Shown here one piece after another: positions 27,012-35,611 of a stretch of DNA of 64,000 nucleotides (positions within the stretch are counted from its first letter, which is position 1; each line of letters starts with the position of its first letter). The stretch comes from Candidatus Avoscillospira avicola (GTDB lineage: Bacteria; Bacillota; Clostridia; Oscillospirales; Oscillospiraceae), in assembly GCA_018712245.1 (NCBI GenBank), contig DVHE01000048.1, forward strand, positions 1 through 64,000, given 5' to 3'. The translations under genes and the position numbers were made by a program. The notes below the pieces were generated by a model, which was not told the origin of the DNA, did no database searches, and saw only the letters and a program-made list of their open reading frames with translations.

Positions 27012-27569
27012 ATGCTGTATCATACCATGGAGATCGCCGGGCTGAAGCGGGATTTGCCCATCTGCAAGGTGTCCGACGATCTGTACATCGGCGCATTTGT
27101 CATTTTCGGGGATGTGGAGCTGACGGAGCATTGCGCCGCCGCCCTGCTGAAGAAGGCCCCGGCGTACGACTATCTCATCACTGCCGAGGCCAAGGGCATC
27201 CCCCTGATCCATGAGATGGCCCGCCAGAGCGGTCAGAACAAGTATCTCCTGGCCCGGAAGGCTCCCAAGCTCTATATGAACAACGTCCTGGAGGTTTCGG
27301 TCCATTCCATCACCACCGCCCGGGAGCAGCACCTCTATCTGGACGGAGAAGATGCCGCCCTGATGCGGGGCAAGCGCATCCTCATCATCGACGATGTGAT
27401 CTCCACCGGCGAATCCCTGACGGCGCTGGAGCGGCTGGTGGAAGCTGCCGGCGGCGTCATCTGCGGCCGCATGGCCATCCTGGCCGAGGGCGACGCCCAG
27501 AACCGGGACGATATCCTCTACCTGGAGAAACTGCCGGTATTCCATCCGGACGGTACCGTGAAAGCGTAA
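27012..27569 (+). CDS. Purine-type phosphoribosyltransferase (Apt-like)
   Basis: 185-aa type I phosphoribosyltransferase. The PRPP-binding motif ILIIDDVISTGES is at about residues 122-134, preceded by DYLITAEAKGIPLIHEMA (the pyrophosphate-loop region) and a flexible-loop stretch YLLARKAPKLY. The pattern best fits the adenine/xanthine phosphoribosyltransferase group, which makes AMP or XMP from base plus PRPP. The base it uses is not certain. Divergent from the AzgA-type purine permease, supporting a purine role. GAAGGAG precedes the ATG by 9 bases. Confidence 0.75.
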   Translation: MLYHTMEIAGLKRDLPICKVSDDLYIGAFVIFGDVELTEHCAAALLKKAPAYDYLITAEAKGIPLIHEMARQSGQNKYLLARKAPKLYMNNVLEVSVHSITTAREQHLYLDGEDAALMRGKRILIIDDVISTGESLTALERLVEAAGGVICGRMAILAEGDAQNRDDILYLEKLPVFHPDGTVKA

Positions 27570-27595
27570 GCGCATCCCGATATTCCGATCCAACA

Positions 27596-27625
27596 GCCCG
27601 GCCGGGAGACCGCCGGGCGATTTTT
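27596..27625 (+). terminator. Probable terminator after the phosphoribosyltransferase
   Basis: GCCCGGC (27596-27602) pairs with GCCGGGC (27612-27618), followed by GATTTTT. Weaker than the others because two bases separate stem and T-run. Confidence 0.6.
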
Positions 27626-27655
27626 CGAACAGGCGGTTTTCTAAGGAGGTGGCCC

Positions 27656-28492
27656 ATGACCCTGGGAGAAAAGCTGACGGCAGCCCGGCAGGCCAGGGGC
27701 CTGACCCAGACCCAGACCGCGGGGGAGGCCATCACCCGCAATATGCTCTCCCAGCTGGAGCATGACCAGGCGGAGCCCTCCCTGAAAACGCTGCGGTATC
27801 TGGCCGCGCGGCTGGAGGTGCCGCTCAGCTGGCTCTTGGAGGACGGCGACGGCGCTTCGGCGCTGGAGCAGGCGCGGCAGTGCTACAGAAGCGGAGACTT
27901 TGCCGCCTGCGTGCGGCTTTTGGAGGCGCAGCGGACGCCGCTGACCGAGGAGGGGCAGCTGCTGGGCTGCCGCGCCGCCCTGGCGGCGGGCTGGGCGGCG
28001 TTGAATTGCGGCGATGCGGCGGAGGCTGCATCCATGGCGGCGCTGGCGGAGCGCTGGGCCGCAGACGCCCTCTACCTGGGGCCGGAGACCGACGTGGCGC
28101 TGTGCGAGCTGCGGCTCCGCCTGGCGCTGGAGCAGGGGCAGGGGATTGCTGCGGCCCAGGCGGCCTGGGAAGCGGCCTGGGCGCCGGCGGAGGCCCGGCG
28201 GCAGCTGCTGCTGGCGCGGCTGGCGCTGGCCGAAGGTCGGCTGCGGGAGGCCGCTCAGGCGCTGCGCCGGGCGGAGGGAGGCCCGGCAGCGGAGACGGCG
28301 CTGCTCAGGGGGCTTTTGGAGGCAGCCCGGGGCCGCCACCGGGAGGCTGCCGCCCAGCTTTCCCGGGCCGAGGCCGGAGAACTCAGCCTGCCGGACCGCC
28401 GCCGCTGCCTGGCTGCGCTGGAGCAGAGCGCCCTGGCCCTGGAGGACTACCAGACGGCCTACGCCTGCGCCGCCAAAGCCCGGGCGCTGTGA
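27656..28492 (+). CDS. XRE-family HTH regulator with TPR-like C-terminus
   Basis: 278-aa predicted DNA-binding protein. Residues about 1-60 form a helix-turn-helix (LGEKLTAARQARGLTQTQ.. RNMLSQLEHDQAEPSLKTL) of the Cro/C1 type. Residues about 70-278 are Ala/Leu/Arg-rich helical repeats resembling TPRs, as in RRNPP-like or other peptide- or protein-responsive regulators. No catalytic residues seen. AAGGAGGTGGCCC precedes the ATG. The target is unknown; a GNAT gene follows 57 bases later. Confidence 0.82.
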   Translation: MTLGEKLTAARQARGLTQTQTAGEAITRNMLSQLEHDQAEPSLKTLRYLAARLEVPLSWLLEDGDGASALEQARQCYRSGDFAACVRLLEAQRTPLTEEGQLLGCRAALAAGWAALNCGDAAEAASMAALAERWAADALYLGPETDVALCELRLRLALEQGQGIAAAQAAWEAAWAPAEARRQLLLARLALAEGRLREAAQALRRAEGGPAAETALLRGLLEAARGRHREAAAQLSRAEAGELSLPDRRRCLAALEQSALALEDYQTAYACAAKARAL

Positions 28493-28549
28493 CTGTACGG
28501 CGGACGGCCTGTTCGCGCCGACGCTGCAACAACAGGTGGGAGGGATTTT

Positions 28550-29050
28550 ATGGAAACCATGATTATTCGGAAGGCCGGGCCAGATGATGCTGCTGCTCTG
28601 GCGCGGGTTCAAACGGCCTCCTGGCGTGACGCCTTTGCAGACTTTCTCCCATCGGAAATTCTGGAGGCCCACACAGACTTTGTACAGGTGGAAGCCATGT
28701 ACCGGCGTGTGCTGCAGCATCCTGCGGTTTTTATTCTCCTTGGATCAGTCGGCGGGACGCCCCATTGCATTGCGGCATGGAGCGTCAATCGGGATGGCTT
28801 GGCAGAGGATGTTGCAGAGCTGTTCTGCATACACAGCCTGTCCAGCCGCTGGCGCTGTGGCTATGGCTCTGCTATGATGCAGAGGGTGCTGTCGGAAATG
28901 CGCTGCGCGGCATTCCACAGGGCTGTTCTCTGGGTCTTTGCGGAGAACCGCCGCGCCAGGGCTTTTTATGAAGCCCTTGGATTTTCGCCGGATTCTGCAG
29001 TTCGAAACGTGTTCGGCACACCGGAACTGCGCTATCAAAAAAAGCTGTGA
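28550..29050 (+). CDS. GNAT-family N-acetyltransferase
   Basis: 166-aa single-domain acetyltransferase. The acetyl-CoA loop reads RWRCGYGSAMMQRVL (R-x-x-G-x-G at about residues 101-107), followed by VLWVFAENRRARAFYEALGF, the typical C-terminal beta4-alpha4 pattern. Substrate unknown: small amines, antibiotics or protein N-termini are all possible. GGTGGGAGGG lies before the ATG. Its codons are slightly less GC-rich than those of the XRE gene before it. Confidence 0.85.
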   Translation: METMIIRKAGPDDAAALARVQTASWRDAFADFLPSEILEAHTDFVQVEAMYRRVLQHPAVFILLGSVGGTPHCIAAWSVNRDGLAEDVAELFCIHSLSSRWRCGYGSAMMQRVLSEMRCAAFHRAVLWVFAENRRARAFYEALGFSPDSAVRNVFGTPELRYQKKL

Positions 29051-29055
29051 CATTC

Positions 29056-29090
29056 AAAACCGGCCCTTCCATACGGGAGAGCCGGTTTTG
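29056..29090 (+). terminator. Intrinsic terminator after the GNAT gene
   Basis: AAAACCGGC (29056-29064) pairs with GCCGGTTTT (29081-29089). The remaining 170 bases before rpe's 3' end hold nothing I recognise. Confidence 0.8.
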
Positions 29091-29259
29091 CAGTATATGC
29101 GGCCACAAAAACGATGTGCGCCTTTACGGGGAAATCGCGGAACGCGGGCCGGGAAGGACTGGCGGCAATCTGGGCCATTGGCCCCTGCAAGGTAGAAGCA
29201 TTGCCCACTGGTGCAAAGTGGAGTGCGGTTTCGGGCGGCACCGCGTTACGATACGCGCT

Positions 29260-29919
29260 TCATTTCCTCAGGGCGTGGAGCGCGGCCACAAAGGCTGCCG
29301 GGTCGGGGGCCTTGAAGTAGGCGCTGCCGGCCACCAGGACGTCGGCTCCGGCCTCCACACAGGTGCGGCCCGTGGCCTCGTTGACGCCGCCGTCCACCTC
29401 GATCTCGCAGGAGAGGCCTTTTTCCGTGACATAACGGCGAATTTCCGTAATTTTGGGCATCATATCCGCCATGAAGGACTGTCCGCCGAAGCCGGGCTCC
29501 ACGGTCATCACCAGCACCAGGCTGCAAAGCTCCAGGTAGGGCAGCACGGCCTCGGCGGGGGTGGCGGGCTTGACGCTGATGGCGGCCCGGACGCCCAGAT
29601 CGCGGATGCGCCGCAGGGCTTCCAGGTTGTTCTCCTGGGTGTCCGCCTCGATGTGAATGGTCAGAATGTCGGCCCCGGCCTTACAGAACCGCTCCACGTA
29701 CCGCAGGGGCCGGTCGATCATCAGGTGGACGTCCAGAGGCAGGGGCGAAATGCGGTGAATGGCCTCTACCACCGGGATGCCGATGGAGATGTTGGGGACG
29801 AACTGCCCGTCCATGACGTCCACATGGACGTAATCGGCCCCGGCGGGGCCCAGGGCGCGGATATCCCGCTCCAGGTTTACGAAGTCCGCCGAAAGAATGG
29901 AAGGAGACACCTTGACCAT
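29260..29919 (-). CDS. rpe: Ribulose-phosphate 3-epimerase
   Basis: 219-aa TIM-barrel enzyme interconverting ribulose-5-P and xylulose-5-P in the pentose phosphate pathway. Signature features: SPSILSADFVNLERDI at the N-terminus (Ser/Asp metal and phosphate region), HVDVMDGQFVPNISIG, HLMIDRP, MTVEPGFGGQSF, and EVDGGVN, covering the metal ligands (two His, two Asp). Length normal. The ATG at 29919 has a CTGGAGG site. It is alone here, not linked to rsgA or thiN as in many Firmicutes. A minus-strand promoter far upstream implies a long leader. Confidence 0.93.
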   Translation of the reverse strand: MVKVSPSILSADFVNLERDIRALGPAGADYVHVDVMDGQFVPNISIGIPVVEAIHRISPLPLDVHLMIDRPLRYVERFCKAGADILTIHIEADTQENNLEALRRIRDLGVRAAISVKPATPAEAVLPYLELCSLVLVMTVEPGFGGQSFMADMMPKITEIRRYVTEKGLSCEIEVDGGVNEATGRTCVEAGADVLVAGSAYFKAPDPAAFVAALHALRK

Positions 29920-30104
29920 AATCTAACCTCCAGGTAAATAATTTGTAGATTCCTGTACCGGCGGCGCCGGCCGCGGCATACTAATGAGTATACGGCAGTG
30001 CGGGGGAAGGCTCCCCAGCTGCCGCGCAGGCCTGCTCTGCCGTTTAGATAGGAGGCTGCGCACAGCCGGTGCGCAGTCTCCAATGAGAACATGATGTCAG
30101 CTTC

Positions 30105-30132
30105 ATTATAACAGGATTAAAAATTCTGTCAA
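30105..30132 (-). promoter_or_regulatory. Distant promoter facing rpe, with a leader of about 180 nt
   Basis: On the minus strand TTGACA (complement of 30127-30132), 16 bases, TATAAT (complement of 30105-30110). The start would be near 30098, giving rpe a leader of about 180 nt. That leader contains a CTGCGCAC-CGGCT-GTGCGCAG hairpin (about 30059-30079). No known riboswitch is recognised in it. Confidence 0.6.
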
Positions 30133-30156
30133 TCCGGCGGTGGCCGGGGGCGGTTC

Positions 30157-30185
30157 TTGCAATTTGACGCGGACCGTGCTACACT
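30157..30185 (+). promoter_or_regulatory. Promoter of the xpaC-telA-TPM cluster
   Basis: TTGCAA (30157-30162), 17 bases, TACACT (30180-30185), 55 bases before the ATG at 30241. Confidence 0.6.
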
Positions 30186-30240
30186 GGAGAAAATCACCTG
30201 CCGGGCGGCTGGGCCAGGCCGGCGGAAGCGGAGGCATTCC

Positions 30241-30951
30241 ATGGGGAAGAAACCGAAGAACCGATCCGTGGCGCCCATCTACGCCCTGGGGCTGACGGTG
30301 CTGGGCTACAGCCTGCTGTTTACCCTGGGCAGCGTGGGCGACTATATCAAATGCGCCCTGCTGGCCTGGGTGGTTTACCTGCTGGTGGGCGGCATCGTGA
30401 AAAAGGACCGCCCCGCGCAAGAGGCCCAGGCGCAGCAGGCTCCGCCCCGGAAGGACCCGCCGAAACAAGAGCCACCGAAACAGGACCCGCCCAAGCAGGA
30501 GGACAAGCCTGCCGGGGATCCGGAGCTGGAGGCGCTCTTGCGCCGGGGACGGGAGGCAGTGCGCCGCATCCAGGAGCTGAACGACGCCATCCCCGACTAT
30601 CGGATGTCGGCCAAGCTCAAGCAGATCGAGATTCTCACCTCCTCCATCCTCAGCCAGGTGGAGAAGAAGCCGGACAAGCGCAAGGCGGTCCGGCAGTTTA
30701 TGGACTACTATCTCCCCACCACCATTAAGCTCCTGGAGCAGTACGTGAACTTGCAGGAGGTGGGTCTTCCCGGGGAGAACATCACCACCGGCATGGAGCG
30801 GATCGAGGCCATGCTGGACAAGGTCATCGTGGCTTTTCAGAAGCAGCTGGACGGGCTCTTTGCCCGGGACGTGGTGGACATCACCGCGGACATCCAGGTG
30901 ATGGAACAGATGATGGCCCAGAACGGGCTGACCAACCAAAGAGACTTTTAA
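30241..30951 (+). CDS. XpaC-like membrane protein (5-bromo-4-chloroindolyl phosphate hydrolysis family)
   Basis: 236-aa protein. Two hydrophobic segments at about residues 13-32 and 38-55 anchor it. A Pro/Lys/Gln-rich linker (residues 60-92, repeated KQxPPK units) leads to a helical cytosolic domain resembling XpaC. XpaC proteins were named for phosphatase-like activity on X-phosphate but are typically found next to TelA and linked to envelope or toxic-anion stress. I chose the ATG at 30241 (GCGGAGG upstream) over a longer frame that overlaps the promoter. TelA follows after 12 bases. Confidence 0.75.
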   Translation: MGKKPKNRSVAPIYALGLTVLGYSLLFTLGSVGDYIKCALLAWVVYLLVGGIVKKDRPAQEAQAQQAPPRKDPPKQEPPKQDPPKQEDKPAGDPELEALLRRGREAVRRIQELNDAIPDYRMSAKLKQIEILTSSILSQVEKKPDKRKAVRQFMDYYLPTTIKLLEQYVNLQEVGLPGENITTGMERIEAMLDKVIVAFQKQLDGLFARDVVDITADIQVMEQMMAQNGLTNQRDF

Positions 30952-30963
30952 GGAGTGACACAC

Positions 30964-32079
30964 ATGGCAGATACCATTCCCCAACTGACGTTGACACCGG
31001 ACCTCTCCCTGGAGGAAAAGCCCCAGGCACCGCAGGTCAGCGCCGCGCCGGAGGCACTGCTGAGCCCCGAGGAGCGCAAGGCCGTGGACGACTTCGTCCA
31101 GCAGATTGACCTGCACAACTCCCAGCAGATTCTCACGTACGGCGCCGCGGCCCAGAAGAACATCGCGGACTTTTCCCAGGGCGCCCTGGAGACGGTGCGC
31201 ACCAAGGACATGGGCCAGGTGGGGGATATGCTCTCGGACCTGGTGGCGGAGCTGGGGCGGATCGAAGCGCCGGAGCCGCAGAAAAAGGGACTGGCGGGCC
31301 TCTTCCGCCGGGCGACGGACTCGCTGGAGAATATGAAGATTCAGTACAGCAAGGCCGAGACCAACGTGGACCGCATCTCCCAGGCCCTGGAGCAGCACCA
31401 GCTCACCCTGATGAAGGATATCGCGGTGCTGGACCAGATGTATGAGAAAAACCTCTCCTACTTCAAGCAGCTGACCATGTATCTCCTGGCCGGGCAGAAG
31501 AAGGTGCAGGCCGAGCGGGCGGGGACCCTGGCGGAGCTGCGGGCCACCGCGGCCCGGACCGGACGGCCCGAGGATGCCCAGGCCGCCAACGACTATGCCA
31601 ATCTCATCGACCGCTTTGAAAAGAAGCTCCACGACCTGGAGCTGACGCGGATGATCTCCCTTCAGATGGGGCCGCAGATCCGCATGATCCAGAACAACGA
31701 CACGCTGATGACCGAAAAGATCCAGACCTCCCTGGTCAACACCATCCCGCTGTGGAAGAGCCAGATGGTGCTGAGCTTGGGGCTGCATCACACGCAGCAG
31801 GCCATGGAGGCCCAGCGGCAGGTGACGGACATGACCAACCGGCTGCTCCGCACCAATGCCGATATGCTGAAGATGGCCTCGGTGGAGACGGCCAAGGAGT
31901 CCGAGCGGGCCGTGGTGGACCTGGAGACCTTGCAGCACACCAACCAGAGCCTGATCTCCACCCTGGACGAGGTATTGCAGATCCAGGAGGAGGGGCGGAA
32001 AAAGCGGGAAGAGGCCTCGCAGGAGCTCCAGCGCATGGAAGGCGAGCTGCGCCGGAAGCTCCTGGAGCTGCGGGGCTGA
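30964..32079 (+). CDS. TelA-family toxic anion resistance protein
   Basis: 371-aa helical, soluble protein of the TelA (tellurite resistance) family. The characteristic middle region runs through FRRATDSLENMKIQYSKAE, VDRISQALEQHQLTLMKDI, and LTRMISLQMGPQIRMIQNN. Much of the chain is predicted coiled coil. The family is associated with tolerance of tellurite, colicins or cell-envelope stress; the mechanism is unsettled. The start at 30964 has AAGGAG 8 bases upstream; a GTG at 30955 overlaps that site and is rejected. It sits between XpaC-like and TPM genes, a recurring combination. Confidence 0.85.
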   Translation: MADTIPQLTLTPDLSLEEKPQAPQVSAAPEALLSPEERKAVDDFVQQIDLHNSQQILTYGAAAQKNIADFSQGALETVRTKDMGQVGDMLSDLVAELGRIEAPEPQKKGLAGLFRRATDSLENMKIQYSKAETNVDRISQALEQHQLTLMKDIAVLDQMYEKNLSYFKQLTMYLLAGQKKVQAERAGTLAELRATAARTGRPEDAQAANDYANLIDRFEKKLHDLELTRMISLQMGPQIRMIQNNDTLMTEKIQTSLVNTIPLWKSQMVLSLGLHHTQQAMEAQRQVTDMTNRLLRTNADMLKMASVETAKESERAVVDLETLQHTNQSLISTLDEVLQIQEEGRKKREEASQELQRMEGELRRKLLELRG

Positions 32080-32127
32080 TCCCAGCGCCCCAAAAACGCG
32101 CGCTTGACCTTTTCAGGGAGGTACCCG

Positions 32128-33048
32128 ATGAAACTTTTGAAACAACGCTGGTTTGCCGTGGTGGTGGCCGTGCTGCTGGTGGCTGCCGCGGTGGGCATCA
32201 GCCAATACCGCCTCCGCGGCGGCGGGGAATACGCCCCCGAGAGCGCCTCTGCCGCCCAGCAGTGGGGCAGGGAGAACGCCGACGCCTACGAGCGCTTTGT
32301 CGACGACGGTGCGGGCCTCTTCTCCGACGCCGCGCTGGAGACCGTCGCCGAACAAAATGCTGCCCTGGATTACCGCTACGGCACCATCCTGGGGCTTTAC
32401 ACCACTGCCGGCGTCGCGGGTGACATGGAGGAGGCCGCCTACGACGCCAAGGACGCCCTGGGCCTGGGGGACGGAGACTTCCTGCTGCTCCTGGACAGAG
32501 GCGCCCAGGACTGGTACCTGGTTTTCGGCGGCGATTTGAGCTACTATGTGGACAATGAGCTGGAGATTCTCTTCCGGGGCGCCATGGGAGATCTGTTCCG
32601 CAGCCCCGATCGGGAGATCATCAGCCTCTATACCCAGCTGGAGGACTGGTGCCAGGACAATCTGCCCCTGGCGCAGCAGGAGGGCAGCCACACTTCCGTC
32701 TTCTCCTCCATTGCGCGGGTGCTGCTGGTGTTGATCGTACTGGCCGCACTGGTGATCGCTTTTGTGGCCGCCTCCGCCGTCCGGGTGGGGCGGCGCGTGG
32801 TGGGCGGCTGGCGGCCCAGGTTCTTCTTCTTCGGCCCCGGCCCCTTCTGGCGCAGCCCCTGGCGCGGCCCCGGCCCCTTCGGCCCGCCTCCGGGGCCCCA
32901 TCACGGCCCCGGCCCGCGCCCCGGCCCCGGCCCGCGCCCCGGCGGCGGACGGCCCGGCGGCTTCGGCGGTTCCGGCCGGGGCGGCGGCTTCGGCGGCTCC
33001 CGGGGCGGCTCCAGCCGAGGCGGCGGCTTCGGCGGTTCTCGCCGGTGA
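32128..33048 (+). CDS. TPM-domain membrane protein with Gly/Pro-rich tail
   Basis: 306-aa protein. An N-terminal hydrophobic segment (residues about 6-24) acts as signal or anchor. The extracytoplasmic TPM domain spans about 35-175 (VDDGAGLFSDAALETVAEQ.. GDGDFLLLLDRGAQDWYLVFG). A second membrane segment is at about 190-215. The tail after residue 225 is low complexity: FFFFGPGPF, repeated GPGP, then RGGGFGGS units to the C-terminus. TPM proteins occur in photosystem maintenance and envelope stress; here the domain accompanies XpaC and TelA. The ATG at 32128 follows GGGAGGT; the upstream frame extension has no ribosome site. Confidence 0.82.
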   Translation: MKLLKQRWFAVVVAVLLVAAAVGISQYRLRGGGEYAPESASAAQQWGRENADAYERFVDDGAGLFSDAALETVAEQNAALDYRYGTILGLYTTAGVAGDMEEAAYDAKDALGLGDGDFLLLLDRGAQDWYLVFGGDLSYYVDNELEILFRGAMGDLFRSPDREIISLYTQLEDWCQDNLPLAQQEGSHTSVFSSIARVLLVLIVLAALVIAFVAASAVRVGRRVVGGWRPRFFFFGPGPFWRSPWRGPGPFGPPPGPHHGPGPRPGPGPRPGGGRPGGFGGSGRGGGFGGSRGGSSRGGGFGGSRR

Positions 33049-33314
33049 CGCGCTTCAAAACGAAAATCCCGCCCGGACTTCCGGCATCAGCCGGAGGTCC
33101 GGGCGGGGCAGCGTGTCAAAAAACCTCCGGAAGCGGAAAATAAGCCTCGCAGAGTTTCGCCGCCGCAGCGGCGAAATAAAATTGAAATCGCGATTTCCGG
33201 GGACATGCGCATCGGAAATCGCACTTTACGCTCCAAAAGGTTCGACAGCTTTTCGAAGAAAACCGAGAACCTTTTGGGGCGCAATCCTCTTGTGTGTCCA
33301 GTGTTCAGACGGGT
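33049..33314. other. Convergent intergenic region with several hairpins
   Basis: Between the TPM gene and thiT (convergent). A 17-bp stem around CATCAG (33068-33107) directly follows the TPM stop but lacks a clear T-run. Further on, CCAAAAGGTTC (about 33234-33244) pairs with GAACCTTTTGG (about 33266-33276), and a GATTTCC..GGAAATC pair lies at about 33195-33220. These may end one or both transcripts. No gene seen. Confidence 0.5.
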
Positions 33315-33887
33315 TTATTTCTGGCCGTAGGGCCGGAGATAGTTTTTGGCGGGGGTCTTCACCAGCAGGAAGCCGATGAGCATGATGACCGCCCAGTCGA
33401 TGACCATGTAGAAGCCATTGTAGAGAGCAGAGTAGAACCAGGGGGTGGTCATGGTCATGCCGAAGAACACCTCGGGCATATAGGAGGCCCAGATGGTGGC
33501 GCCCACCACATAGTGGACCAGGAAGCGCAGGGCGCAGCCGACGGTGGTGCCGATGAAGAAGCCGCCCTTCATCTTCCAGAAGAGGCCGGCGAAGCCCAGC
33601 ACCACATAGGCTACCAGGAAGTCGCCGATGATGCTCTCCCAGCCGATGGCGATGCCGCCTTCCATGAGGGTCTGCAGCACGGCGTGGGCCAGGCTGGCGA
33701 TCATGCCGGGGCCGAAGCCCCACCGGACGCAGTAGATGAAGATCGGCAGCATGGCCAGATCGATGGCGCCGCCCCAGGGCATCTTGTAAAGGGGATACAA
33801 GCTGAGGATTTCCGCCAGGGCGATCAGCAGCGCCCCTTCACACAGGGCCAGTACGGCCGGGTGGCGGGTCAGGGTTTTGGTGTTCAT
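33315..33887 (-). CDS. thiT: Thiamine transporter ThiT (ECF S-component)
   Basis: 190-aa membrane protein with about six hydrophobic segments, the substrate-binding S component of an energy-coupling-factor thiamine transporter. The ThiT thiamine-site region is visible as MPWGGAIDLAMLPIF and later YMPEVFFGMTMTTPWFYSALYN. The ATG at 33887 has GGAGGTTG upstream. It is preceded by a TPP riboswitch, which confirms the substrate assignment. The shared EcfAAT module is not in the window. Confidence 0.92.
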   Translation of the reverse strand: MNTKTLTRHPAVLALCEGALLIALAEILSLYPLYKMPWGGAIDLAMLPIFIYCVRWGFGPGMIASLAHAVLQTLMEGGIAIGWESIIGDFLVAYVVLGFAGLFWKMKGGFFIGTTVGCALRFLVHYVVGATIWASYMPEVFFGMTMTTPWFYSALYNGFYMVIDWAVIMLIGFLLVKTPAKNYLRPYGQK

Positions 33888-33957
33888 AGAAACAACCTCC
33901 AGAAAAAAATACCGCACAACCTGAGCGGCAGTGCGGTACGAAGCGAATCAAAGAAAT

Positions 33958-34056
33958 CCAAAACAGCTTCCTACGCCGGCATTACCCGGATCAGGTTAAG
34001 GGACATGAAAGGGCCATTCCTTTCAATCTCAGCCGAAGCAGCCTTCAGCGCCCCTG
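33958..34056 (-). promoter_or_regulatory. TPP riboswitch (THI element) upstream of thiT
   Basis: On the minus strand the conserved thiamine-pyrophosphate motifs appear in order: GGGGCGC.., GGCTGAGA, then CCTGATCCGGGTAATGCCGG, followed by GCGTAGGAAGC. The spacing fits the P2-P5 architecture of the TPP aptamer. High TPP should reduce thiT expression. Confidence 0.95.
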
Positions 34057-34081
34057 TGTTCGGTTGTTGCGGTTCGGGAGT

Positions 34082-34110
34082 ATTATAGCCAACAGGGCGA
34101 AAAATGTCAA
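34082..34110 (-). promoter_or_regulatory. Promoter of riboswitch-thiT
   Basis: On the minus strand, TTGACA (complement of 34105-34110), 17 bases, TATAAT (complement of 34082-34087), a consensus promoter. It lies immediately before the TPP aptamer and overlaps the region just 3' of radC. Confidence 0.8.
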
Positions 34111-34117
34111 TGGCAAA

Positions 34118-34798
34118 CTACAGCGAGCGGAGGTAGCCGCTGTCGGCCATGGAGACGAAGTCGTTGTCGGCCACCACGATGTGATCCGCCAGGAGGATGT
34201 CCAGGGGTTCCAGGGCGTCCCGGAGGCGGCGGGTGGTCTCAAAGTCGGCCTGGGAGGGGAGCGCCACGCCGCTGGTGTGGTTGTGGGCCAGGATGACCGA
34301 GCTGGCGTTGAGGCTCATGGCGATCTCCGCGGCCTTGCGCAGGGAGAAGGAGGCGGAGTTGATGTTGCCCCGCTGCAAAAGGCGGCAGCCCAGGACGCGG
34401 CACCGGGCATCCATGCACAGAAGGTATACCAGCTCTTCGGTGGCGCCGAAGAAGTACGGCATGAGATATTCGCCGCAGGCATGGGTGGAGCCGAGGACCG
34501 TGCCCTTGCTGGAGCGCGAAAGGAGGTATCGCCGCGAAAGGGGATTGATCAGGAGCAACAGCGCCGCGGCGCTGTCGCCGATGCCGGCGACGGCCTTGAG
34601 TTCCTGGAGCGGTGCGTCCAGAACGGCGGCAATGGAGCCGAAGTGCTGCAGGAGCTTCCGGGCCAGGGGATTGGTGTCACGCCGGGGCAGGGCATAAAAG
34701 AGCAGCAGCTCCAGCACCTGGTCGTCCGGCAGGGCATCCAAGCCGTGGTCCAGGAATCGCCGCTTGAGCCGTTCCCGATGGCCGTCGTGTTCTCCCAT
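34118..34798 (-). CDS. radC: RadC-family JAB/MPN-domain protein
   Basis: 226-aa protein with the classic RadC layout: an N-terminal helix-hairpin-helix-like region (FGSIAAVLDAPLQELKAVAGIGDSAA, about residues 50-80) and a C-terminal JAMM metalloprotease-like domain with HNHTSGVALPSQAD (H-x-H-x(n)-D) at about 178-191. The name comes from an old DNA-repair annotation that has not held up; the molecular function is unclear. GGGAGA precedes the ATG. It follows the amidohydrolase gene by 27 bases on the same strand. Confidence 0.88.
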   Translation of the reverse strand: MGEHDGHRERLKRRFLDHGLDALPDDQVLELLLFYALPRRDTNPLARKLLQHFGSIAAVLDAPLQELKAVAGIGDSAAALLLLINPLSRRYLLSRSSKGTVLGSTHACGEYLMPYFFGATEELVYLLCMDARCRVLGCRLLQRGNINSASFSLRKAAEIAMSLNASSVILAHNHTSGVALPSQADFETTRRLRDALEPLDILLADHIVVADNDFVSMADSGYLRSL

Positions 34799-34825
34799 GG
34801 TGGATTCTCCCTTCTGCGGCGCGCC

Positions 34826-35611
34826 TTACAGGCGGAACAGCCGCTTAAAATTGCCGAATAGGATTTGGGCTTGCAGGGCTTCCTCCAATCCCAGGTCCAA
34901 AAAGCGCTGCAGCTCTTCCGCCGGCGTCCACATGGGGAAGTCCGTGCCGAAGAGGAAGCGCTGGGCGCCCAGCTTGTCCAGGAAGTCCAGCGCCCGCTCC
35001 TTGCCCAGGAACATCAGAGAGCTGGAGGTGTCGTAAAAGACGTTTTCCGGCTGGACGTGATCGTAGGACTTGTCCCAGGCCTGCCAGCCGCCGAAGTGCG
35101 CCGCGATGGCAATGAGGTCCGGCACCTGGCGAATCAGGTTGGTGAGCCGCTGGGGGGAGGAGTAGTCGTAACGGGCGTCGCCCATGTGGAACAGGACCGG
35201 CAGCCCGGCTTTGGCTACGGCCCGGTACATGGGAACTGCCTCGGGCAAATCGATGGGAATGTGCTGAAAATCCGGGTGGATCTTCACGCCCCGCAGCCCC
35301 AGGGCCACCATGCGCTCCACTTCCGCTTCCCAGCCCTCCATGGTGGGGAAGAGGGTGCCCAGCCCGATCAGGTTGGAGTGGGCCTGAACTTCGGAGGCGA
35401 TGAAATCGTTGATGTGCTGTACCTGGCTTGCGGAGGTGGCGGAGCTGGAAACGGCGCAGTAGGTGATGCCTGCCTGGGCCTCCAGCGGCAAAAGGGTCTC
35501 CACCGAGGCCAGGTGGCCGGTGTGGGTGCCGTAAAAGCTGCCGATGGAGGCCGAGGCCTTCTCCGCCAGCTTGTGGGGGAAAATATGGGCGTGAATGTCT
35601 GCAATGCGCAT
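34826..35611 (-). CDS. Amidohydrolase-family TIM-barrel metal hydrolase
   Basis: 261-aa protein of the amidohydrolase-2 type. The N-terminal metal motif is DIHAHIF (H7-x-H9). GVKIHPDFQ, VLFHMGD, AHFGGWQAW and FGTDFPMW supply the expected His/Asp ligands of the barrel. Relatives include decarboxylases (gamma-resorcylate and ACMSD-like) and lactone hydrolases; the substrate here is unknown. The ATG at 35611 is supported by AAAGAAGG; the frame upstream to 35683 overlaps the promoter. A minus-strand promoter TTGACA (35703-35708) and TATATG (35681-35686) with 16-base spacing lies directly upstream, its -35 overlapping the regulator's stop codon. Confidence 0.82.
   Translation of the reverse strand: MRIADIHAHIFPHKLAEKASASIGSFYGTHTGHLASVETLLPLEAQAGITYCAVSSSATSASQVQHINDFIASEVQAHSNLIGLGTLFPTMEGWEAEVERMVALGLRGVKIHPDFQHIPIDLPEAVPMYRAVAKAGLPVLFHMGDARYDYSSPQRLTNLIRQVPDLIAIAAHFGGWQAWDKSYDHVQPENVFYDTSSSLMFLGKERALDFLDKLGAQRFLFGTDFPMWTPAEELQRFLDLGLEEALQAQILFGNFKRLFRL

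Noticed and set aside
33068-33107. Intrinsic terminator after the TPM gene
   Set aside because: The stem is strong but the following bases (GCAGCGTG) contain no T-run, so it is described only as a hairpin.
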